Shown here one piece after another: positions 33,773-42,664 of a stretch of 64,000 bases of DNA; position 1 is the stretch's first letter; every line of letters starts with the position of its first letter. Under the pieces are notes generated by a model. It was given only the letters and a program-made list of their open reading frames with translations, was not told the DNA's origin and ran no database searches. This stretch comes from Telluribacter humicola (lineage in GTDB: Bacteria; Bacteroidota; Bacteroidia; Cytophagales; Spirosomataceae), in NCBI RefSeq assembly GCF_017355935.1, contig NZ_JAFIQT010000002.1:248001-312000 (forward strand), given 5' to 3'. A program made the position numbers and the translations under genes.

Positions 33773-35388
33773 AAGGGTTCGGTAGAGTGTATGGGTAATT
33801 CAAAGGCAAAGGTGGCGCCCCGGCCCGGATGATGTTCGTACCAGATGTCGCCGTAGAGTTGTTGGGTCAATTTCTTGGCTATGGCCAGTCCCAAACCATT
33901 GGAGCTTTCGCCCGCGGTGGGTCGGGTGGATAGGCGGGTAAATTTCTGAAATAATTTATCTACTTCATCCAGTGGTACGCCGGCGCCTTCATCCTGTATG
34001 CGGGTGACCAGGTACACGCCGGACGTAGCCAGCTCTACATGGATCGTACTATTGACGGGGGAGTACTTAATGGCATTCGAGATCAGGTTATCCATGATCT
34101 GATACACGGCATCCGGGTCGGCCCACGCGTGTGGGTATACGCCAGGCAGTTGAGCGTCTACCTGTATGTTTTTGGCGGCCAGGGCATCTTTATATACTCC
34201 CAGTACTTTGTTGACTTTCTTCCTGAGGTCAACCGGCTGCCAGTGTAGCTGTACCTTGCCCGACTCAATGGCATGGATACTCAGGAAGTTTTTGATCAGA
34301 CTGAGCATTTTATCAGCGCACTGAAGGATATTCTGAGCCTGTCCGGTACTGCTTTCAGGATGATCCAGAATCAGGTTGGCCTGGTGCTGGATGTTGTACA
34401 GCGGGTTTTTCAGGTCGTGCGATACGATCTGAAGCAACTCGTTCTTTTCTTCGTTCAGCTTCTTAAGCTCCCGGTTCTTAAGCTTTATTTCCAGGTTGTT
34501 CTGTTCGATTTTACGAGCGTCCTCTTCGGCTTTTTCCTTGGCCAGCCTGAGCGACTCTTCCAGCTTTTTCCGCTGCGTTATGTCCCGCACGTTGGCCAGT
34601 ATTCCGCCAATAGCCTTGTTGTTGAGCTGACTGGAGGCGTGGGTTTCCAGGTGACGGTAGTATCCGTTGGCGTCCTGCACCTGGTACTCCACCGTTACTT
34701 CCTGCATGTCGCCCATAACCAGTTTCGTAAACAGATCCAGTACCCGGGGGCGATCGTCAGGATGAACCCACCAGAGAGGCTCCTGCTGCTGGTTGAAGCT
34801 CTCCATCGTAAAGTCGAGCAGGTGGTTCTCCCGGTTTGTGAACAGGATCTTTCCTTCCGCGTCAAAGATCTGAATGGCATCTTTGATGCTACTCATGATC
34901 GTCTGGAAGCGCTGAGCACTCTCGGCCAGCCGGGCTTCCATTTCCTTGTGCTCGTGTATATCCCGGATATTCAGGATGATGCCGTTGACCAGTGGGTTGT
35001 CCAATTGGTTAGAAGCGGTGGCCTCTACCCAGCGCCAGGTTCCATTTTTGTGCAGAAAACGCCAGTTGAATACTATAGGGGTTGGCTTCTCGCAGCATTG
35101 GTTCACAAATCCGAAATATGTATCGCGTACCCGGTCCCGGTCGTCAGGATGATGGAGAAGGTACTGACTCCGCATCAGGAATTCATCGGGTTCGTAGCCA
35201 AGTACCCGCTTGACAGATGGGCTTACGTAGCGCTCTATTCCTTGTGCATCGGATATAACAATGACATCCGAGCTATGTTCGATCAGGGCTTTGAATAGCT
35301 CAGATTGACGGTGGATCTCTTCAGGGGTTATACCACTATCTTCATTATTCATGGGGGGTACGTACATTTGTATTAGAGGGTTATCCAT
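33769..35388 (-). CDS. PAS-domain sensor histidine kinase
   Basis: 539-residue soluble hybrid-free kinase. Two PAS/PAC units (about 30-150 and 160-280), a coiled-coil linker rich in Lys and Glu, HisKA with the phospho-His in VSHDLKNPL, and a HATPase domain with N box DNLISNAIKYSP, G1 DEGAGVP and G2 GLGLAIAKKL. No membrane helix is visible, so it senses an intracellular signal. A second ATG at 35352 is also possible. It overlaps the LytTR gene, an unusual pairing because LytTR regulators normally follow LytS-type kinases such as the next gene upstream. Confidence 0.93.
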   Translation of the reverse strand: MDNPLIQMYVPPMNNEDSGITPEEIHRQSELFKALIEHSSDVIVISDAQGIERYVSPSVKRVLGYEPDEFLMRSQYLLHHPDDRDRVRDTYFGFVNQCCEKPTPIVFNWRFLHKNGTWRWVEATASNQLDNPLVNGIILNIRDIHEHKEMEARLAESAQRFQTIMSSIKDAIQIFDAEGKILFTNRENHLLDFTMESFNQQQEPLWWVHPDDRPRVLDLFTKLVMGDMQEVTVEYQVQDANGYYRHLETHASSQLNNKAIGGILANVRDITQRKKLEESLRLAKEKAEEDARKIEQNNLEIKLKNRELKKLNEEKNELLQIVSHDLKNPLYNIQHQANLILDHPESSTGQAQNILQCADKMLSLIKNFLSIHAIESGKVQLHWQPVDLRKKVNKVLGVYKDALAAKNIQVDAQLPGVYPHAWADPDAVYQIMDNLISNAIKYSPVNSTIHVELATSGVYLVTRIQDEGAGVPLDEVDKLFQKFTRLSTRPTAGESSNGLGLAIAKKLTQQLYGDIWYEHHPGRGATFAFELPIHSTEPL

Positions 35389-35615
35389 AAAATACCAATG
35401 AAGTGTTGGGGGGCATCAGGGGTATTTTACGGAAAGTTACGTAGTTAAACATCACCTTCCAAAGGTTATGGTACTGTACCTCGTTTGGCATACCAGTAGT
35501 ATATTGAAGAACAGGAGTATGGTAATTTTCTGAATAGAAGTATTCAAGTGTTGGCCGGGTTAGCAAGAGTTTCTTTTTATCAGAGGCTGCTCGTGTTTTA
35601 GAGTTCAATATCGTT

Positions 35616-36245
35616 TCAGAAAGCTTCTGCTCTCTCATAATTGGGCGGCAGGAGCGGCACTGTGACCTGAAACTGGTCCGCTATTTCCTCCACGCTTACC
35701 ACTTGATCGGTGTACATCTCGTAACGCTGACAGATGCTCGAAAGCCCCTGTGGAATGGTACGATCAGGTACCGTCCGGATCTGTAAGTTATTGGAGACTA
35801 CCAGCTGACCGTCGGTCCGGGTCGAGATGGTTACTGTGAGCGGCTCGGAGGCCGACATCCTGTTGTGACGGATGGCATTCTCGATCAGTAGCTGCAGGGT
35901 AAACGGGAGCAGTGTCCGTTTGGTAGCCGATTCGTCACACTGAAACAGGACCTTGAATTTGCGGGCAAAACGTACTTCCTGAATGAACGCGTACGAACGG
36001 GCAAAATCCAGCTCCATACCCAGGGTGACCAGTTGGTCGTCTTTCTGCTCGAGCAGGTAGCGGTACACCCGGGCCATATGGTCAATGAACTGCTCCGACA
36101 AGTCAGGGTCTTTGCGAACCAGCGATGAAAGCACACTCAGACTATTGAATAGAAAATGCGGGCTTACCTGATTCTTCAAGGCGGCGAACTGAGCCTGGAA
36201 GTGTACGTTAGGTAATATATCTTTTGAATCCGACATGGAGATCAT
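35616..36245 (-). CDS. Soluble LytS-type histidine kinase
   Basis: 209 residues, containing only the His_kinase and HATPase parts of LytS-type enzymes: phospho-His in VSPHFLFNSLSVL (near residue 30), N box LIENAIRHN and the glycine region QGLSSICQRYEMY. It lacks the transmembrane sensor domain usual in this family. An alternative start is the ATG at 36236. With the PAS kinase and LytTR gene downstream on the same strand it likely forms a signalling cluster; the motif described at 36326-36354 lies about 80-110 bases upstream. Confidence 0.9.
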   Translation of the reverse strand: MISMSDSKDILPNVHFQAQFAALKNQVSPHFLFNSLSVLSSLVRKDPDLSEQFIDHMARVYRYLLEQKDDQLVTLGMELDFARSYAFIQEVRFARKFKVLFQCDESATKRTLLPFTLQLLIENAIRHNRMSASEPLTVTISTRTDGQLVVSNNLQIRTVPDRTIPQGLSSICQRYEMYTDQVVSVEEIADQFQVTVPLLPPNYERAEAF

Positions 36246-36325
36246 TTCATTGGCACAATAGAGAGCGGGTGAGCTCTGATTAGATGCAAGTTCTAAGTTT
36301 TCAGGTTATTTGAAAAAAAAGGTAT

Positions 36326-36354
36326 ACCAAAGTGGCGATATTTCCGGATGAACC
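36326..36354 (-). promoter_or_regulatory. Candidate LytTR operator, copy 1
   Basis: On the minus strand it reads TTCATC-N10-GCCACTT-T-GGT, the same pattern and exact spacing as the site upstream of the S41 peptidase gene at 39002-39033. Both are followed by a short gap and a T-run (CTTTTTTTC). It lies inside the loop of a weak flanking GGTATA/TATACC hairpin. Confidence 0.5.
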
Positions 36355-36433
36355 GGCGGTGAGGCCGACCAAGATATACCTCTTTTTTCAAACAGACCCT
36401 TGCTGATGAAGTGAAGGTGTAGTCAGAGAATGA

Positions 36434-37471
36434 TCAGAACTGGATACCTACGTTCAGGCCCGGCCACATCATGACTCGCGTCTTGTTGTTGAACAGCTTG
36501 TTGTACACATTGTAGCTTACCCACTCGGTACCAATAGTACCATCGTTGGTACGGAGTTGCGTTACCTGTACATTGAAGGTAGGTGTCACCGTCAGAGCAA
36601 AGTTGTTTTTAAGGGGCAGAATAAAGCTGGCACGTAGCTGATTCAACTGGTTCAGGGCGTTCCAGCTGGTTCTGTGTTCGTGGATCTGATAGGACATTCC
36701 TTCAATGCTCAGCTGGCTCTTTTTTCCGATGAAGAAATTGGTACCTATTCCGTAGCCGTAGCCCCAGCGGGTATTTTTGGTCTCGGGTAGGGTAGCACCG
36801 GCCGCAAATATGTTATAGAACTTGCGGTTACCGCCCATCTTCAGCGCTACGTTTCCGTATAGCACGTCGCTTCCCCACAGCTCTACGCGGCGGTAACCAT
36901 CTTTGGCTACGTTGATGAGTCCTATCTGTACACCATCAACATGGTTAGCCAGGTTAATGAGGCCAATCTGAGCGCCTTTTACATTGCCTGCTGCCACATT
37001 CACAATACCCGCTACCTGAGCGCCTTCCACCGATGTAGCTACGTTGGCTATGCCTGCAAACTGCGCTCCATCCAGCTCTTTACCGGTTATATTGGCAATT
37101 CCACCAAACTGGGCACCGTTTACCTCCTTACCAGCTACGTTGACTATACCACCAAACTGAGCGCCTTTGAAGGAGCCTCTTACGGCATTGAATATTCCGG
37201 CAAACTGAGCACCCCGTACATTATCCGTTTCGATTGCAAACAGGCCGCTAAACTCAGCTCCATTCAGGCCTCCGGCGGCTCCACCCAGCATGTTCAGGGA
37301 GAAGTTATTGATGTATCGGGTACTATAGATCCCGTTGGTACTCAGAGGAGGGACAAAGCTCACCTGAGCCAGGCGTGTTGATAGTTCTTTTTCAGGAGTA
37401 GCATCGGATTGGGCAAAGGAGTTGATGCTGATGGCTGACGCTAGTGTGAGGGCGATAATAGATGTTTTCAT
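36434..37471 (-). CDS. LA_2272-type surface-repeat protein
   Basis: 345 residues with a signal peptide (MKTSIIALTL to SFAQ). The middle (about 70-185) consists of about eight tandem repeats of roughly 14-20 residues built on GAQFxGIxNVxG or GxQIGLINVA, each differing slightly, which should form a regular beta solenoid. The rest (about 190-345) has beta-strand alternation and a final aromatic residue (NVGIQF), suggesting an outer-membrane barrel. Proteins of this repeat class are predicted surface proteins of unknown role. It is upstream of the LytS-type gene on the same strand. Confidence 0.85.
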   Translation of the reverse strand: MKTSIIALTLASAISINSFAQSDATPEKELSTRLAQVSFVPPLSTNGIYSTRYINNFSLNMLGGAAGGLNGAEFSGLFAIETDNVRGAQFAGIFNAVRGSFKGAQFGGIVNVAGKEVNGAQFGGIANITGKELDGAQFAGIANVATSVEGAQVAGIVNVAAGNVKGAQIGLINLANHVDGVQIGLINVAKDGYRRVELWGSDVLYGNVALKMGGNRKFYNIFAAGATLPETKNTRWGYGYGIGTNFFIGKKSQLSIEGMSYQIHEHRTSWNALNQLNQLRASFILPLKNNFALTVTPTFNVQVTQLRTNDGTIGTEWVSYNVYNKLFNNKTRVMMWPGLNVGIQF

Positions 37472-37539
37472 GGCTTTTTTACTTGTTAAAACTCTTTGAT
37501 AGTTTTATTTAAAATAGTTCTGTTTCTATTCAGGACACC

Positions 37540-38928
37540 TTACTGGCGGTTTCCCCTGTCTTTTTTTATGTTTTTTTTGCTTAGTACTTCCAGTGCTTTT
37601 TGGAGTGCGGTATCTCTTCCGGCTCTTACATCCTGTATAGTAGGCGCTACGTACACGTCGGGCTGGATACCAGTACCTACCCATTCTGTACCGTCGTAAA
37701 AGTAGTCACGCTTGGCGCAGATGCGGGCTGATCCACCTCCCGGCAACCGGAAGAATAACGGCTGTCCGGTACTACCTCCCGAAGGTTCGCCAATAATAAG
37801 CCCACGCTTTGCCTGCCTGAACGACGACAGGAAGTCTTCGGCGGCCGAGAAGGTGTAGGAGCTGCTTAGTACCACTACCGGGCCGTGGAAGTAATCGGTG
37901 GTGTCAGGGTTGGTGATCTTGTAGTCGTAGGTATCACCAAACCAGCTCTGGGTACTGCCCCAGGCTCGCTTAACGGGCTGGTAGTTGCGGCTTTCCCACT
38001 TTACGAGCGGAAAGTTTTTGTTGGTCAGCCGGGCCAGGATGTCCCAGCCGTTGCCACTGTTGCCACCCCCGTTCTCACGCACATCCAGAATGAGTGAACC
38101 GGCTTTTTTGAGTTGAGGATATATAGAGTCAAACTCAGCTTTGATCTTCTCATCGTGAAAGCTGTTAAGTACTACGTAAGCTACGTTACCCGGCAGCATG
38201 CGGTACTCGAGCAGGCGACGTGACGTAAAGAAATCCATGAAAGGTACGTCATACTTGAGTGTGCGGGTTAATGTTTTGCCGTCGGCGGTCCGGAAGGTAA
38301 CATCTACCGGTTCCTCCTTTTTGCCCAGCAGGAACTGGAAGCCATAGGTTGCATTGAGACGGTACTGCTCGGTATTGGAGCTTACGTAGGGGCGGATGGT
38401 GCGGTTGGCAAAGGCGTGTACCTCTTCACCGTTGATGTGGGTAATCTCCAGGCCCTTCTGCACGCCCTGTGCCGCTAGTTTTTTATTCACTACGTCCAGC
38501 ACCAGTACCTTGCCTTCCACCAGGGCGGTGACGACACCTACCTTAGCGTGCTGGTTCTGGACTTCCATGGGAGGATACACACCCGTATGGCCGTCGTTCA
38601 GCTGGGCAAACATCTCCTGCAGGGTCAGGTAGTACTCAACGGTGCTCTTGCTTTTCTGGACCTTCGGGATGTAGCTGACGTACAGGCTGTCCCAGTCCAG
38701 ATGAGGTACTTTGTCGAAGAAGGCGAAGTTATATTTAGCCTCTGACCACACCAGCGACAGCCCCGCCAGTTTCTCCTGCTCGGTCAGGTTTTCCTTGTAG
38801 GTGCTTTCCCAGACGGGGCTGTTCCAGCGGGCACCCTGCTCGTACAGCGTTTTAGAGGTAGTACCTTGCTGTGCCATAGCAAAAGAAGCGGTACTAAACA
38901 GGCAGGCCAGGGTGAGTATCTTTTTCAT
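37540..38928 (-). CDS. Secreted S41-family (C-terminal processing type) peptidase
   Basis: 462 residues with a signal peptide (MKKILTLACLF to AMAQ) from ATG 38928. A PDZ-like segment KLAAQGVQKGLEITHINGEEV is followed by the S41 catalytic core: LILDVRENGGGNSGNG, then VVVLSSSYTFSAAEDFLSSF, where Ser in TFSAAED is the nucleophile, and RGLIIGEPSGGSTGQP. It should cleave periplasmic or surface proteins at their C-termini. Its promoter region carries the TAACTTTG -7 box and the candidate LytTR operator, so control by the nearby LytTR regulator is a testable idea. Confidence 0.92.
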   Translation of the reverse strand: MKKILTLACLFSTASFAMAQQGTTSKTLYEQGARWNSPVWESTYKENLTEQEKLAGLSLVWSEAKYNFAFFDKVPHLDWDSLYVSYIPKVQKSKSTVEYYLTLQEMFAQLNDGHTGVYPPMEVQNQHAKVGVVTALVEGKVLVLDVVNKKLAAQGVQKGLEITHINGEEVHAFANRTIRPYVSSNTEQYRLNATYGFQFLLGKKEEPVDVTFRTADGKTLTRTLKYDVPFMDFFTSRRLLEYRMLPGNVAYVVLNSFHDEKIKAEFDSIYPQLKKAGSLILDVRENGGGNSGNGWDILARLTNKNFPLVKWESRNYQPVKRAWGSTQSWFGDTYDYKITNPDTTDYFHGPVVVLSSSYTFSAAEDFLSSFRQAKRGLIIGEPSGGSTGQPLFFRLPGGGSARICAKRDYFYDGTEWVGTGIQPDVYVAPTIQDVRAGRDTALQKALEVLSKKNIKKDRGNRQ

Positions 38929-38961
38929 GGCTTTTGTTTCGTGTTGATTGGTTTGATGGTT

Positions 38962-38969
38962 CAAAGTTA
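38962..38969 (-). promoter_or_regulatory. -7 box of the S41 peptidase gene
   Basis: Minus-strand TAACTTTG, perfect -7 consensus, about 34 bases before the start codon; an upstream TTTTTTC takes the -33 place with an 18-base spacer. Confidence 0.6.
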
Positions 38970-39001
38970 CCTGGCGGATAGCAGGTTGAAAAAACAGTGT
39001 G

Positions 39002-39033
39002 ACCGAAGTGGCAATTTTGGACGATGAAGTACC
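39002..39033 (-). promoter_or_regulatory. Candidate LytTR operator, copy 2
   Basis: Minus strand TTCATC-N10-GCCACTT-C-GGT immediately upstream of the -33 region of the S41 gene, matching the motif at 36326-36354 in sequence and spacing. Confidence 0.5.
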
Positions 39034-39064
39034 TTGCTGGGGTGACGATGGAATGGAGATAAAT

Positions 39065-39095
39065 AAAGCCCCGGCAGTAGTACTACCGGGGCTTT
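39065..39095 (-). terminator. Terminator downstream of AGE epimerase gene
   Basis: Perfect 10-bp stem AAAGCCCCGG / CCGGGGCTTT with an 11-base loop that itself can fold (AGTACT). On the minus strand it is followed by ATTTAT. It is about 240 bases after the epimerase stop. Confidence 0.65.
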
Positions 39096-39337
39096 AAGAT
39101 AAAGATGTGTCGCCGCCGCTGGGGCTCAAAAGGCTTTTGGGTACCTTATGATTCTACTTAAGTACTGCCCCGCAGGGGCTTAATGGTAGCGGGCTATTGC
39201 GGCTCTGCTTTACCGAATTGGTAAGAGCTAAAAAAATGTCGGGTATGTCAGTCACCAGGCAGCCTAACAACCTTTTGTAAAGCGACAAATCTTCAACAAG
39301 CAATAATTAAAAATTCCTAACTCACCGCTGCGGCCGC

Positions 39338-40621
39338 TCAGTCGTTCATTCGCTCTTGCTCAATCAGCTTGTCCAGCCGGACTATGCTCTGCACCATGGC
39401 CCGGACGCTATGGTAGTTGATCTTCCAGGAGTGGCTCATGTGCGTCCAGATGGGCTCACCCTGGCGCGTAAGCAGGGGCTTCCATTCACCTACCTGGTGG
39501 TCAATGATGTAGTCAAAGACAAAGCGATGCACGGCATGATAGGCCTCCAGAAAACGCTCATCCTCGTAGACCCGGTAGGCATCCAGCAAGCCAATGAGTA
39601 CCTCGGCCTGCTGCCAGAATTCCTTCTCCCGGTCATAGACCTCACCCGCGTGCGAGCCTTCGACAAATACTCCTCCGTACTCCCAGTCGATGCCGTAGTC
39701 CACCGCATGGTTAAACGACTGCAGGAGCTGCGTGCGAAAGTCCTCGTGCGGGATGCCCAGTATGTCCAGGGCGTGCATGAGCAGCCAGGCAAACTCCACA
39801 TTATGCCCGTAGCTGGTGTTGTCTTCGGCGGCACTCTTGGTACCGTCTTCGGTAAAGCGGTCCCAACCCCATACGATGTCAAACTTGATCTGCGGAGCCA
39901 CGCGCCAGTCCGCCCAGAACTGCGGAATGCCCGTGCCGTAGTCGGGGTGCATGATCTTGTTGGTGAGCAGCTGTATCACTTCCAGCAGCTTACGACGGTG
40001 TACATCCTGACCACTGCATTCGTAGAGCGTCGTGAAGGCCTCCATCAGGTGCATGTGGGCGTCCAGGGTTTTGCGGTCACCTCCGGCGGAGCCGGGACCT
40101 TTGAGCGTCCAGTCACGCTGGAACATCTCGAAGTATCCTCCGTAGTAGGTGTCGACGGCGTACTTCTGCAGCAGGTCAAACAATTTCTGGGCGTATTCCA
40201 GTCCGCGCGGGTCGCCGGTAGCCAGCGTGTACTCGCTAAGGCTGTAAATGGCGAAGCTATGGCCGTAGACGATCTTCTCATCAATCTTAACGTTGCCCTT
40301 ACGGTCCATGAGCCAGTAGAAACCACCATGCTCGTGATCCCACATCTTGTTGAGCAGGAAGTCCACTCCGTGTCGGGCCATATCCGCAAATCGCCCCTCG
40401 CCGTACCCGGCCCGGTGTACCGATGAAAAGGTATAGATGCTGCGGGTCTGGGCTATAAGGGATTTTTCATCTTCACCGGTGTCGTTGCCGTCTTTGTCGA
40501 AGTGGGTGATGAAACCTCCGTTCTCTCGGTCTACGCAACGTTTTTCCCAAAAGGGCAGGAGTTCCTGCGTCAGGTGGTGGTGGGCCTCCTGTCGGTACTG
40601 TGTGAGCTGTTCAATATTCAT
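39338..40621 (-). CDS. AGE-family (cellobiose/N-acylglucosamine 2-) epimerase
   Basis: 427-residue (alpha/alpha)6-barrel epimerase without a signal peptide. Conserved parts include NGGFITHFDKDG, QTRSIYTFSSVHRAGYG, HGGFYWLMDRKG, YGHSFAIYSLSEY, LDAHMHLMEAF and SYGHNVEFAWLL, with catalytic histidines in HNVEF and near HMSHSWKINYHSVRAM. Length and motifs are closer to cellobiose 2-epimerases than to the mammalian GlcNAc enzyme. It lies next to a Gfo/Idh/MocA oxidoreductase transcribed in the same direction, suggesting sugar catabolism. Confidence 0.88.
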   Translation of the reverse strand: MNIEQLTQYRQEAHHHLTQELLPFWEKRCVDRENGGFITHFDKDGNDTGEDEKSLIAQTRSIYTFSSVHRAGYGEGRFADMARHGVDFLLNKMWDHEHGGFYWLMDRKGNVKIDEKIVYGHSFAIYSLSEYTLATGDPRGLEYAQKLFDLLQKYAVDTYYGGYFEMFQRDWTLKGPGSAGGDRKTLDAHMHLMEAFTTLYECSGQDVHRRKLLEVIQLLTNKIMHPDYGTGIPQFWADWRVAPQIKFDIVWGWDRFTEDGTKSAAEDNTSYGHNVEFAWLLMHALDILGIPHEDFRTQLLQSFNHAVDYGIDWEYGGVFVEGSHAGEVYDREKEFWQQAEVLIGLLDAYRVYEDERFLEAYHAVHRFVFDYIIDHQVGEWKPLLTRQGEPIWTHMSHSWKINYHSVRAMVQSIVRLDKLIEQERMND

Positions 40622-40682
40622 TCAGAGTGGTATGAGTGTTGGGTTTAGGGAAATTAATGTATAAATGAATGGGTGTTTTACA

Positions 40683-41789
40683 TTAGCCCAGTCGTACAGC
40701 TTTACCGGTCCTGGCTGCCTGATAGATGGCCTCTACTACCCGAATATCCCGCAGTCCTTCCTCACCGGGTACCAGCATGGGCTTGTTATTTATAATAGCG
40801 AGTGCATCGTCGTCCATCTGTCGGGCCTGCTGGCTATCCAGCGGAAAGTTGATTTCTCCCAGCGTACTGTATCCTTTGTTTCCGCTGTAAGCGGTAGCGG
40901 GCTCCATAAACAGGCTGCCCTTTTCATAGTTCACCTTCAGAAAGTTGGTATTGATGCCAAAGCTGGTAGTACAGTTGGCAACGGCCCCACTGGGGAAGTG
41001 CAGCTGGAACATGGTCGTTTCGTCTACATTCTTATAGATCTCCGGACGGTTGGTCAGGTGGCTGGCCGTTACCAGTATGGGCTCTTCACCCGCGGCTAGC
41101 CGCGCGCCCTGCAGGGCGTACACGCCCATGTCGTACATGACACCGCCGCCCATTTCTTTCTTTTGCTTCCAGTGGTCGGTGCGGCCTTCGTTATAACCTG
41201 CCGAGCTGTGGATCAGTTTTACCTTTCCCATCGGCTTTTCCTTCGCGATCTTCATGTACGCCTGCGTATTGGGGTCGTGCTGGCAGCGGTATCCGATCGA
41301 AAGGCTGCGCTTGTTGTCGCGGCAGGCCTTGATCATCTCCTCACATTCCTTTACACTCATCGCCATCGGCTTCTCACAAAATACATGCTTACCGGCCTTA
41401 GCCGCCCGTACGGTGTACTCCTTATGCATGGAAGGCGGTAGTACCACGTACACAATGTCGATGTCGGGGTTGTTGGCGATCTGGTCGAAGTTCTGGTAGT
41501 TGTAGATATTTTTATCCGGTATGTTGTACTTCTTCTTCCACAGTTCAGCCTTAGCGGGTGTACCCGTCACAATTCCGGCCAGGTAACAGTGCTGTGTTTT
41601 TTGCAGCGCCGGAGCCAGCAGGTCGGTACTGTAGTAACCCAGACCAACCAGAGCAATTCCCAATTTGTCTTTTGTCTGTTTTTTAGCAAAGACTCGGGAA
41701 GACAGCAGGTTAGCAGCGGTTAAGCCTGCCATTCCGGTTAAGAAATCGCGGCGGGTAGTAGGTTCGGAAGCGAAGAAAAGTAGGTTCAT
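40683..41789 (-). CDS. Tat-exported Gfo/Idh/MocA-family oxidoreductase
   Basis: Glucose-fructose-oxidoreductase-like enzyme of 368 residues from ATG 41789. The twin-arginine signal TTRRDFLTGMAG is visible, then a Rossmann domain LGIALVGLGYYS and the family signature EKPMAMS (Lys-Pro) with VMYDMGVYALQGAR, where Asp/Tyr/His-type catalytic residues sit. Tat export implies a folded, cofactor-loaded periplasmic enzyme. The substrate is unknown, probably a sugar or sugar alcohol. It is 61 bases upstream of the epimerase gene on the same strand. Confidence 0.9.
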   Translation of the reverse strand: MNLLFFASEPTTRRDFLTGMAGLTAANLLSSRVFAKKQTKDKLGIALVGLGYYSTDLLAPALQKTQHCYLAGIVTGTPAKAELWKKKYNIPDKNIYNYQNFDQIANNPDIDIVYVVLPPSMHKEYTVRAAKAGKHVFCEKPMAMSVKECEEMIKACRDNKRSLSIGYRCQHDPNTQAYMKIAKEKPMGKVKLIHSSAGYNEGRTDHWKQKKEMGGGVMYDMGVYALQGARLAAGEEPILVTASHLTNRPEIYKNVDETTMFQLHFPSGAVANCTTSFGINTNFLKVNYEKGSLFMEPATAYSGNKGYSTLGEINFPLDSQQARQMDDDALAIINNKPMLVPGEEGLRDIRVVEAIYQAARTGKAVRLG

Positions 41790-41925
41790 CAGGAGTAGAC
41801 TAGTTTTTTGGTTACTTCCTAAAAGCACTAACCGAAGCTGCTTTACTATTTTCTGAGCGGACCGGATTATGCAGGTACAGTTTATGTAAAGTTACAGGAA
41901 ACAATCTTTCCTACGGCTTATTTAC

Positions 41926-42450
41926 ATGACACAGCCCTGGCTACACAAACAGTTTACTAAATGGAAGAGCTTTCTAACGAAAGATACTTCCATCAATCAA
42001 CTTTCATGGAGTATTACCCTTTCCATTCTTGTGGGGGTGTTTCCACTAATTGGTACTAATAATCTTTTAATAGCGCTGCTGGCGATGAAGTTCCGGCTGA
42101 ACATGGCCCTGATGTTTGCCATTAGCTACGCCCTGTACCCAGTTCAGATCCTGCTGCTGGTACCTTACCTGCGCATTGGAGAAAAGGTACTGGGTGTGGG
42201 CGCTACCCCCCTAAGCTGGCAGGAGCTGAAAGTAAGCTTTGGCCTGGGAGTTTTGCCCATGGTGAATAAGTTTGGTAGCGCGCTGCTGGTTTCGACGGTG
42301 GGCTGGTTGCTGACAAGCCTGCTGGTCCTTAGTGCGCTCAATTATTGCTTTAAATTTATCCTCCGGAAAACCCTCCCTGCGCGGTGGGAGAAGGAACAGC
42401 AGACCGATACAGCTCCGGCACCAGCCAACGTACTAACAAATGCCTGCTGA
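41926..42450 (+). CDS. DUF2062 membrane protein
   Basis: 174 residues with three hydrophobic segments: SITLSILVGVFPLIGTNNLLIALLAMKF, MALMFAISYALYPVQILLLVPYL, and a C-terminal LVSTVGWLLTSLLVLSALNY. The G-x-F-P pattern followed by a small-residue-rich helix is the DUF2062 signature. Function is unknown; it is divergent from the oxidoreductase gene. Confidence 0.82.
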   Translation: MTQPWLHKQFTKWKSFLTKDTSINQLSWSITLSILVGVFPLIGTNNLLIALLAMKFRLNMALMFAISYALYPVQILLLVPYLRIGEKVLGVGATPLSWQELKVSFGLGVLPMVNKFGSALLVSTVGWLLTSLLVLSALNYCFKFILRKTLPARWEKEQQTDTAPAPANVLTNAC

Positions 42451-42664
42451 TAGCCCAGGCTTAGCCGGGTATCTGCCTTCAGGTACCCGTGTCGTTTTTT
42501 CTTCACTTCCCGATCGTACCACTACTACAAAACAGGCTACACCAGCGATGTAGTAGTGGCATGTTCCGTCAGAAATCCTTTCCTGAAAAAAGCTTCGGAA
42601 GAAAATTTTGACCAATTTTACGGGGTACCTCAGGTACCACGCTAACTGCTGACTATTTTCTTCC

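Larger units (their letters stand above)
38929..39337. other. Spacer with S41 promoter, operator and terminator
   Basis: About 410 bases. The left part holds the S41 promoter and operator; 39065-39095 is the terminator of the epimerase gene. The remaining 240 bases hold GC-rich short repeats (CCGCCGCTGGGGCT, GCCCCGCAGGGGCTTAAT) without a coding pattern. Confidence 0.5.

Noticed and set aside
35381-35638. 85-codon minus-strand frame between the LytS-type kinase and PAS kinase genes
   Set aside because: It overlaps both neighbours and shows no family pattern; the 227-base gap is better taken as leader sequence.
25142-39095. Repeated AAAGCCCC...GGGGCTTT hairpins (25142, 39065, 52325) as a dispersed repeat family
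   Set aside because: Only the stems share GC-rich cores; loops and flanks differ, so independent terminators are more likely.
39340-40426. Long plus-strand frame opposite the AGE epimerase
   Set aside because: Antisense shadow of a strongly conserved enzyme.
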